From Terriglobia bacterium (GTDB lineage: Bacteria; Acidobacteriota; Terriglobia; JAIQFV01), in the NCBI GenBank assembly GCA_020073085.1, contig JAIQFV010000023.1, positions 35,732 to 99,731 on the forward strand: a stretch of DNA of 64,000 nt, in the 5' to 3' direction. Position 1 is the stretch's first letter; every line of letters starts with the position of its first letter. A program made the position numbers and the translations under genes. The notes beneath the pieces were generated by a model. That model ran no database searches. It was not told the DNA's origin and saw only the letters and a list, made by a program, of their open reading frames with translations. Shown piece after piece: positions 58,409 to 64,000 of the stretch.

Positions 58409-58838
58409 GTGCCAGGTCTCAAAATTCAACAGGTTGATTGTTGAGACCAAGCACCAACAATAATGTCCGGCTCGTCCAGGTCCGGAAATTGAGAGTCACC
58501 ACCCGGCATGCCAGTCCCCTTCGAGGGGACTTGTCCTAATACAGCCCGCCGGTTTACCGGCGGGAGACTTGGCAAGCTGGAAGTCGTACCCCGATTCATC
58601 GGGGTTGAGTGGGAATGGGTCGGTCGTTAACGGCCGACCGGGGTATGAGGTCAACCCCGATGAATCGGGGTGCAAAACCGAGGGGGGTGGGCTTCCCCGC
58701 CGGTAAACCGGCGGGCTGTACGCAATCAAGCCCCCCGAGGGGGACTGGGATCTCTCGCATGGATCGCGCTGTGGCCCGGAAGAATGCGAAGGTGCCAGAT
58801 CTCTCAATTCAACAAGTTGATGGTTGAGACCCGGGACC
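58409..58838. repeat. Mirror-ordered palindrome unit A
   Basis: Bracketed by REP-like elements (GGTCTCAAAATTCAAC ... TTGAGACC at 58415-58448; a diverged copy at 58790-58838). Inside, in order: GTCCCCTTCGAGGGGAC (58514-58530), CCCGCCGGTTTACCGGCGGG (58545-58564), ACCCCGATTCATCGGGGT (58588-58605), GGTCGGTCGTTAACGG with CCGACC (58618-58639), ACCCCGATGAATCGGGGT (58654-58671), CCCGCCGGTAAACCGGCGGG (58696-58715) and CCCCCCGAGGGGG (58731-58743). Palindromes 5 and 6 are exact reverse complements of 3 and 2; 7 approximates 1. The whole unit is thus an inverted repeat centred on GTTAAC. Confidence 0.9.
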
Positions 58839-58885
58839 TCCAATTCTTATCAGCAACAGGGGGTCAGGCACCGACATTCGCCAAC

Positions 58886-59360
58886 TCTCAAAATTCAACA
58901 AGTTGATTATTGAGACTAAGCACCAACAATTAAGTCCGGCTCGTCCGGGTCCGGAAATTGAGAGTCACCGCCCGGGCATGCCAGTCCCCTTTGAGGGGAC
59001 TTGTCTTAATACAGCCCGCCGGTTTACCGGCGGGAACGGGCGCGTTGGAGGTCGTACCCCGATTCATCGGGGTTGGGAAATGGGTCGGTCGTTAACGGCC
59101 GACCCGGAGATAAGGTCAACCCCGATGAATCGGGGTGCAAAACCGAGGGGGGTGGGGTTCCTCGCCGGTAAACCGGCGGGCTGTACGCAATCAAGTCCCC
59201 CGAGGGGGACTGGGATCCCGGTCGCGCTGTGCCCGGAAGCGGTGCTGAGCGAGTCGGGAAGCGAAAGTGCCAGGTCTCATATTTCAACAAGTTGATTATT
59301 GAGGCCAGGCACGCGCGAAGGTCTCAAAATCAAACCAGTGGAGTATTGAGACCAGGTACC
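58886..59360. repeat. Mirror-ordered palindrome unit B
   Basis: Second copy of unit A with the same order: GTCCCCTTTGAGGGGAC (58984-59000), CCCGCCGGTTTACCGGCGGG (59015-59034), ACCCCGATTCATCGGGGT (59056-59073), a GGGTCGG...CCGACCC palindrome centred on GTTAAC (59082-59105), ACCCCGATGAATCGGGGT (59119-59136), CGCCGGTAAACCGGCG (59163-59178), AGTCCCCCGAGGGGGACT (59194-59211). Left REP-like element at 58886-58917, right ones at 59265-59312 and 59317-59360. Spacer text between palindromes differs from unit A, while the palindromes are nearly unchanged. Confidence 0.9.
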
Positions 59361-59396
59361 ATCGATCTAAGAATCATAAGGAGTCCATTGGCGGCC

Positions 59397-59708
59397 ATGG
59401 CCAACGAGCAAATTGAGTATATCGACCCGGATTCACATTTCTATCTTTTTGAAATCCCTTTCGCCCGGTGCTCCTTTGGAGGGATTCTCTACGAGAGAAA
59501 ATCCGGCGGGTTTGATCTTTATTTGTCCATGGAACCTTCCGACGTCGAGCATCTCGATCTGGCTAAGATTACATGGCTGCGACATCAGGGGGACTCTAAC
59601 AAAGAAACCTTCATCGATCATTACGAAGACACAAAAATGAGCAAGCAGTTAATGTCACAGGCAAAGGACCGCCTTGAAGACTGGCTGCACACTTCGCTGG
59701 GAGCTTGA
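59397..59708 (+). CDS. Small hypothetical protein, 103 aa
   Basis: ATG 59397 (MANEQIEYIDPDSHFYLFEI) or TTG 59388, with AAGGAG at 59378-59383 nearer the TTG. Acidic, soluble, no signal peptide: FARCSFGGILYERKSGGFDL, then HLDLAKITWLRHQGD and a C-terminal helix KDRLEDWLHTSLGA. No family recognised. It begins right after the last REP-like element of the palindrome unit. Function unknown. Confidence 0.55.
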   Translation: MANEQIEYIDPDSHFYLFEIPFARCSFGGILYERKSGGFDLYLSMEPSDVEHLDLAKITWLRHQGDSNKETFIDHYEDTKMSKQLMSQAKDRLEDWLHTSLGA

Positions 59709-59766
59709 GCAGAAGAAGGGGCCAGGCACTGACATTCTCGTTGATTTCTTAGAGGGAGGCAGATCA

Positions 59767-60906
59767 ATGACACCACGTTGGGAGAGGGCGCTTCAGCGGT
59801 GGGTCGAGGCGGGAGTTCTGGAAGGCGTCGTAGCGGATAGGATTCGGGTATTTGAAGCCGACCGCAGCCGCAAGACCGGCATGCGCTGGCCGGTCATTCT
59901 GGCGCTGGCATTCGGAGGACTCATGTTGGGCGCGGGTGTGCTCCTGTTCGTTTCGGCGCACTGGGACAGGCTTTCGCCCGCGTTGCGGCTGGCCGTGGTC
60001 CTGTCGATGGTCGCTCTGTTTCATGTCGCGGCTGCTTTCGTCAGGGATCGATTTGAGGTCCTGGGGATTACCCTGAACGCCGTCGGTACCGCGGCCCTGG
60101 GTGGCGGCATCTTTCTGACTGCTCAAATTTTTAACTTGCAGGAGAATTGGCCGAGCGGGCTCATGCTGTGGACCTTGGGGGCGTGGCTCGCCTGGATCCT
60201 GCTGCGAGATTGGCCTCAACTGACGATGGCCGCGGTGTTGACGCCCGCATGGCTGGTGGGCGAATGGACGGTGAAGACCGAAGGCGTCGGTCTCAGAGCA
60301 GATCGCATCATGTTTCTGGGAATTGCCTTTTTGGCCTTTTCTTTCCTTTCGGCCCGGACACGGGAAAGTGACAGCATCTACCGGCGGGCTCTCGTCTGGG
60401 TCGGTGGGCTGGCTTTGTTTCCTTCGATCGCGTTCCTCATTGAACAGCGACATCGATTCAAGTACGACTACTTTTACGGCAGCCCTCAATCTGTCTCCAC
60501 ACAGCTTCTCGTCGTGGGGTGGCTGGCGGCAATCGTCCTCCCCCTGGTCGTGGCCTATTTTTTGCGGGGACGGAGCAGTTGGGCAAATCTTCTGGCTGTG
60601 GCCTGGGTCTTCCCCCTGGCCTTCATGTTAGATCCGATATGGAACCTCTTTATCTATGTTTGGTGCGCCGTGGGATCGGTCGGGCTCGTCGCCTGGGGTC
60701 TGCGGGAAGCCCAGAAAAGCCGCATCAATCTGGGGGTCATAGGATTTGCATTGACGGTGCTTTTCTTCTACTTCTCAAGTGTCATGGATAAATTCGGCCG
60801 GTCAATCAGCCTGATCGGCCTTGGAGTGTTGTTCCTGGCTGGTGGGTTGGCCCTTGAACGAACCCGTCGACATCTCGTCGCGCGGATTGTGGAGGTGAAA
60901 CCATGA
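59767..60906 (+). CDS. DUF2157 multi-span membrane protein
   Basis: 379 residues from ATG 59767, preceded by GGGAGG. N-terminal soluble part RWERALQRWVEAGVLEGVVA is the DUF2157 start, followed by about ten membrane spans (WPVILALAFGGLMLGAGVLL, ALRLAVVLSMVALFHVAAAF, GTAALGGGIFLTAQIFNLQE and on). The next gene, overlapping by 4 bases (ATGA), encodes a GDYXXLXY-type protein; the two families commonly occur together. The function of the pair is not established. Confidence 0.85.
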   Translation: MTPRWERALQRWVEAGVLEGVVADRIRVFEADRSRKTGMRWPVILALAFGGLMLGAGVLLFVSAHWDRLSPALRLAVVLSMVALFHVAAAFVRDRFEVLGITLNAVGTAALGGGIFLTAQIFNLQENWPSGLMLWTLGAWLAWILLRDWPQLTMAAVLTPAWLVGEWTVKTEGVGLRADRIMFLGIAFLAFSFLSARTRESDSIYRRALVWVGGLALFPSIAFLIEQRHRFKYDYFYGSPQSVSTQLLVVGWLAAIVLPLVVAYFLRGRSSWANLLAVAWVFPLAFMLDPIWNLFIYVWCAVGSVGLVAWGLREAQKSRINLGVIGFALTVLFFYFSSVMDKFGRSISLIGLGVLFLAGGLALERTRRHLVARIVEVKP

Positions 60907-61442
60907 AATCCTGGCAGAAGGGATTGCTCCTGGCGGCATTGCACCTGGGCATTGTGCTCAGCCTGGGAGCAAAGTTGCTGATTGACCGGGCCAACTTGCC
61001 GCGGGTGTGGGCGAAGACAGTGCCGGTAGATCCCGACCTTCCGATTCGTGGACGCTATGTCAGCTTGCGACTCGAAGTGGATGGTTCGCAAATGCCGGTC
61101 GCTCCGAATCCGAAGCATCCAGCCGGAGTCGTGGAATTCACCCCCTACTATGCAGGGTTGGAACGAGTAAGACTTACCATCGAGAACGGCCAGCTGGCGG
61201 CTGTCCCGGCGTCGCAGAACACGGGGGTCCGCGCCCGGAAGCGCAAGTCCGAGGATTCGCCCCTGGTGACTCTGCAGGATCCGATCGCGTTTTATATTCC
61301 CGAGCACGCCCTTGATCCGTCGCGTCGCTTGAAGGGAGAAGAGCTTTGGGTCGAGGTGACTGTCCCCCGCAAAGGTCCGCCACGGCCGATCCAGCTCGGG
61401 GTGAAGAAGGACGGGGTGATCAGTCCCCTTCCAATTCATTGA
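60903..61442 (+). CDS. GDYXXLXY-type membrane-anchored protein
   Basis: 179 residues. N-terminal membrane span (GLLLAALHLGIVLSLGAKLL), then the family motif in the form LPIRGRYVSLRLEV, where GRYVSLRL stands for GDYxxLxY. Arg/Lys-rich middle (RARKRKSEDS) and a C-terminal beta part (GEELWVEVTVPRKGPPRPIQ). Coupled to the DUF2157 gene by an ATGA overlap. Function unknown; a periplasmic partner of the DUF2157 protein is a fair inference. Confidence 0.8.
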   Translation: MKSWQKGLLLAALHLGIVLSLGAKLLIDRANLPRVWAKTVPVDPDLPIRGRYVSLRLEVDGSQMPVAPNPKHPAGVVEFTPYYAGLERVRLTIENGQLAAVPASQNTGVRARKRKSEDSPLVTLQDPIAFYIPEHALDPSRRLKGEELWVEVTVPRKGPPRPIQLGVKKDGVISPLPIH

Positions 61443-61603
61443 GGACGGGGTGGCGCACACATGCGCAGTTGGCCCGCCGCGGCGGGCGGCCTTCTGTGGA
61501 ACCTCGTCACGAGGCTGGAGAGTATGGCGATTCTTTACCGCATACATCGCAAAAAACGCGATGTATGCGCCACCCGGCCAAAGCATCGCCTGGAGGTAGG
61601 TTT
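61443..61603. other. Intergenic leader of the hairpin array
   Basis: Contains GGTGGCGCACACATGCGC at about 61450, a GGCCCGCCGCGGCGGGCGGCC palindrome shortened here as CCCGCCGCGGCGGG (about 61472-61487), and a hairpin GCATACATCGC with GCGATGTATGC around 61540-61570. These resemble the hairpins near 55-56 kb. No gene is seen. Confidence 0.55.
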
Positions 61604-62122
61604 GGTAGCCTCGCCACGCTTTCTGTGGCGGGGGCATGTGACCGCGGCTTGGATTGAACGAGGGTTGATGACCAAACGCTCGCAAAAGCCCCCGCCGGCA
61701 CAGAACGCAGGCGGGGCTACCAAAGCATCGCCTGGAGGTAGGTCTGGTAGCCTCGCCACGCTTTTTGTGGCGGGGGCCTGTGACTGCGGCCTGGATTGAA
61801 TCAGACATGGTGACCGAATGCTCGCAAAAGCCCCCGCCAGCACAGAACGCAGGCGGGGCTACCAAAGCATCGACTGGAGGCAGGTCTGGCAGCCTCGCCA
61901 CGCTTTTTGTGGCGGGGGCAGGTGACTGTGACCGAACGCTCGCAAAAGCCCCCGCCGGCACAGAACGCAGGCGGGGCTACCAAAGCATCGCCTGGAGGTA
62001 GGTTTGGTAGCCTCGCCACGCTTTTTGTGGCGGGGGCCTGTGACTGCGGCCTGGATTGAATTAGACATGGTAACCGAACGCTCGCAAAAGCCCCCGCCGG
62101 CACAGAACGCAGGCGGGGCTAC
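61604..62122. repeat. Tandem array of four MITE-like hairpin elements
   Basis: Starts of GGTAGCCTCGCCACGC fall at 61604, 61746, 61888 (with GGCAGCC) and 62006, giving units of 142, 142, 118 and about 117 bases. Each has a left hairpin CGCCACGCTTTTTGTGGCGG, a GGATTGAA(C/T) middle (missing in the short third unit), then CTCGCAAAAGCCCCCGCC, and ends GGCGGGGCTACCAAAGC, the inverse of the left end. The last unit ends 22 bases before the next gene's ATG. A frame reading through the array from 62004 is spurious before 62145. Confidence 0.88.
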
Positions 62123-62144
62123 CAAAGCGAGCTGGAGAGGTAAC

Positions 62145-63881
62145 ATGAAAAAAAGGGTGACATGCTCCGTTTGGGTCGTGCTCTACATTGCGGTGTTTAC
62201 CGGCACGGCAACCCTGCGGGCGCAAGATACGCGGGACGTCGTCGAGCCCCGTCTACCGCCGGTGTGCATGGCCCTCACGGCGCAACTGTCTGCTCCCGGG
62301 GGAGTTTTGCCGGAAACGAGCGAACGGACACCGGACACGGCCCGGATCCAGGAGGCGATCGACCATTGTCCGCCCGGGCGAGCAGTCAAACTGAAGTCAG
62401 CTGGCACTAGAAACATCTTCCTTTCCGGGCCGCTGCTGCTGAAGGCCGGTGTAACGCTCCTAGTGGACGCCAATACGGCGCTGTTCGCGTCGCGCAATCC
62501 CCGCGATTACGATCTCACGGCCGGAAGCTGCGGCGTCGTCAACGAGAAAGGGCACGGATGCAAGCCCTGGATACTGGCGGAGAACGCCCCCGCAAGCGGC
62601 ATCATGGGCGACGGGGCGCTGGACGGGCGGGGCGGCGCGAAGCTGCTCGGCCAAGACGTGTCCTGGTGGGACCTGGCTCATACCGCCAAGGTCCTCGATA
62701 AGCAGCAGAGTGTCCCGCGGATGTTAGTCGTGCGGAAGTCTGACGATTTTACGTTGTATCGCATCACGCTGCGTAACTCCCCCAACTTTCACGTGGGGGT
62801 GGAACGCACCAATGGATTCACTGCCTGGGGCGTCAGGATCCTCACCCCGAAAACCGCGAGAAACACTGACGGCATCGATCCTTCGTCCTCCACCAACGTG
62901 ACAATCACCCACTGCTTCATCGCAACGGGAGACGACAATATTGCGATCAAGTCGGGGAGCGCGGGTTCAGCTTCGAATATCACCATCGCCGACAACCATT
63001 TCTATAGCGGCCACGGGATGTCGATCGGCAGCGGCACCAGCGGCGGTGTAAGCGGTGTTCGCGTGATCGACCTGAGCATCGACGGCGCGGACAACGGGAT
63101 CCGCATCAAGTCGGATCGCAGCCGTGGGGGGCTGGTGCGCGATGTCGTCTATGAAAATGTGTGCATGCGGAACGTCACCAACCCGATTGTCCTGAATACG
63201 AGGTACACCACGTTCCCTGGAAACCTCCTGCCGCTCTATCGCGACATCTTCCTGAAGAACGTGCACAGCGTAACGCCGGGCGCTATCATGCTGCTTGGCC
63301 TCGATGAGCAGCACCGAATGGGTGTGGGCCTCGACAACGTCACGGTGGATGGCTTGCAGGCGGATGATATCCGGGCAGAGCATGCCGAGGTGCGTGTCGG
63401 CCCGCGGCGCGGCAATGTCGAGCCCCGCGGAAACGACGTCTCGGTGAGCAGTGCCGGTGTCGAGCCTGGCGTTGCGGTGGATTGTGGAAACCGTTTTCCC
63501 GCGTTTGCGGACAACACGACTGCCCCCGCGGCGGCGATGACGGTACCTCCAGAGGATCCGACTTTCTACGTGGCGGCATCGGGAACGGGCGACTACTACT
63601 CTATCCAGCGCGCGATCGATGTCGCCCCGCCCGACGGCGCCGTCATTTCCATCGCTCCCGGCACGTATCGAGAAGCGCTGACGATAGCAAAACCCAATAT
63701 CCGGCTGCACAGCCCCTACCCGGACGCCCGGAAGACCGTCATTGTTTCCGACAGCAGTGCCGACACCCCAGGCGGCACCGTGAAGTCGGCCACCATGACT
63801 GTACTGGCCGATAATTTCGTCGCCGAAAATCTGACCATTGCCAGCGGAGAAATGGGGACAGCCCCAATACTGTTCATTTAA
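62145..63881 (+). CDS. Secreted GH28 polygalacturonase fused to a truncated pectinesterase domain
   Basis: 578 residues from ATG 62145 with GGAGAGG upstream; signal peptide to about residue 27 (MKKRVTCSVWVVLYIAVFTG...LRAQ). GH28 right-handed beta helix with all catalytic motifs: NTDGIDPSSS, ATGDDNIAIKSG, SGHGMSIGSGT and GIRIKSDRSRGG. From about residue 480 a pectinesterase domain begins: DPTFYVAASGTGDYYSIQRA, IAPGTYREALTIAKPNIRL, TVKSATMTVLADNFVAENLT. It breaks off after NLTIA; the next 12 residues are unrelated and end in TAA, and pectinesterase-like NDFNRDGA appears immediately after the stop. The pectinesterase active site is not in this frame. The GH28 half could still be active against polygalacturonan. 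Confidence 0.82.
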   Translation: MKKRVTCSVWVVLYIAVFTGTATLRAQDTRDVVEPRLPPVCMALTAQLSAPGGVLPETSERTPDTARIQEAIDHCPPGRAVKLKSAGTRNIFLSGPLLLKAGVTLLVDANTALFASRNPRDYDLTAGSCGVVNEKGHGCKPWILAENAPASGIMGDGALDGRGGAKLLGQDVSWWDLAHTAKVLDKQQSVPRMLVVRKSDDFTLYRITLRNSPNFHVGVERTNGFTAWGVRILTPKTARNTDGIDPSSSTNVTITHCFIATGDDNIAIKSGSAGSASNITIADNHFYSGHGMSIGSGTSGGVSGVRVIDLSIDGADNGIRIKSDRSRGGLVRDVVYENVCMRNVTNPIVLNTRYTTFPGNLLPLYRDIFLKNVHSVTPGAIMLLGLDEQHRMGVGLDNVTVDGLQADDIRAEHAEVRVGPRRGNVEPRGNDVSVSSAGVEPGVAVDCGNRFPAFADNTTAPAAAMTVPPEDPTFYVAASGTGDYYSIQRAIDVAPPDGAVISIAPGTYREALTIAKPNIRLHSPYPDARKTVIVSDSSADTPGGTVKSATMTVLADNFVAENLTIASGEMGTAPILFI

Positions 63882-64000
63882 CGATTTTAATCGTGATGGA
63901 GCGCTTCTTATAGGACTTGCCCGCTGCGACTCCGTGGCGGCTGTGGTATCGGCACAACAGGCGCTTGACGCCGCGAGGATTGGATCGTCCGCGGCTGGAA
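63882..64000. other. Sequence after the interrupted pectinase gene, to window end
   Basis: Reading on from 63882 in the same frame as the preceding gene gives NDFNRDGALLIG and then sequence I cannot assign to pectinesterase. No gene start is recognised before the window edge. Confidence 0.4.

Noticed and set aside
58903..59295. 130-codon frame across the palindrome unit, and its minus-strand counterpart 59024-59290
   Set aside because: Open frames arise from the palindromic repeats on both strands; peptides repeat the hairpin text.
61604..62122. Repeats considered as CRISPR or integron attC sites
   Set aside because: Whole units are repeated rather than short repeats with unique spacers; no Cas or integron integrase genes and no cassettes.
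62004..62144. N-terminal extension of the pectinase frame through the hairpin array
   Set aside because: The extension encodes repeat sequence; a good ribosome site and signal peptide mark ATG 62145 as the start.

Overview
The window looks like a chromosomal stretch of an acidobacterium, probably a metagenome-derived or uncultured lineage. The clearest markers are two adjacent proteins of the VWFA-related family typical of Acidobacteriota, three very large Oar-like TonB-dependent receptors with an N-terminal carboxypeptidase-regulatory domain, an LpxD gene (so a lipid A outer membrane), and moderately high GC throughout. No rRNA, tRNA, integrase, complete transposase, CRISPR array or phage module was recognised. 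This taxonomic call is an inference from gene content.

Layout. 1-15012: surface and secretion block: an edge-truncated receptor on the minus strand, two paralogous receptors on the plus strand, then two exported VWA-type proteins. 14952-15994: four tandem copies of a ~260-bp unit made from the end of the last VWA gene, its terminator and two palindromes, ending on the lpxD stop codon. 15990-19821: lpxD, a broken murJ and a XerC/D recombinase. 20158-26689 (minus): a nucleoside salvage operon reading deoA, nupC, punA, cdd, exported amidohydrolase, deoB. 27010-37136 (plus): an arginine cluster argR-argC-argB-argD-argG-argH-short argA-(BNR propeller)-argJ behind a promoter overlapped by two ARG-box-like sites. 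37236-43785: Nudix hydrolase, small hypothetical, uvrA, TPR protein, NTF2-like protein, YdcF-like protein, TsaC/Sua5. 44031-55029: large secreted beta-rich protein, nnr, tsaE, DUF2848 protein, M16-like protein without zinc motif, DAHP synthase, YVTN-propeller lipoprotein. 55030-62144: repeat-rich accessory zone with a few lower-GC genes, a DUF2157/GDYXXLXY pair and several families of palindromic repeats. 62145-end: a pectinolytic GH28 protein whose C-terminal pectinesterase part is interrupted.

How genes work together. The salvage operon would import nucleosides (NupC), cleave them phosphorolytically (DeoA, PunA), deaminate cytidine (Cdd) and isomerise pentose-1-phosphate to the 5-phosphate (DeoB). 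The arginine cluster covers most of glutamate to arginine, with both an ArgA-type acetyltransferase and ArgJ, but argF (ornithine carbamoyltransferase) and the carbamoyl-phosphate synthase genes are not in the window. TsaC and TsaE, both of the tRNA t6A pathway, lie about 5 kb apart.

The least explained sequence is non-coding. At 58409-59360 two long units each hold seven short palindromes arranged in mirror order around a central GTTAAC, bracketed by REP-like elements. At 61604-62122, 55858-55998 and 52490-52656 are MITE-like hairpin elements sharing TAGCC...GGCTA ends. Coordinates and motifs were read by eye; family names rest on recognised motifs, not on database searches.
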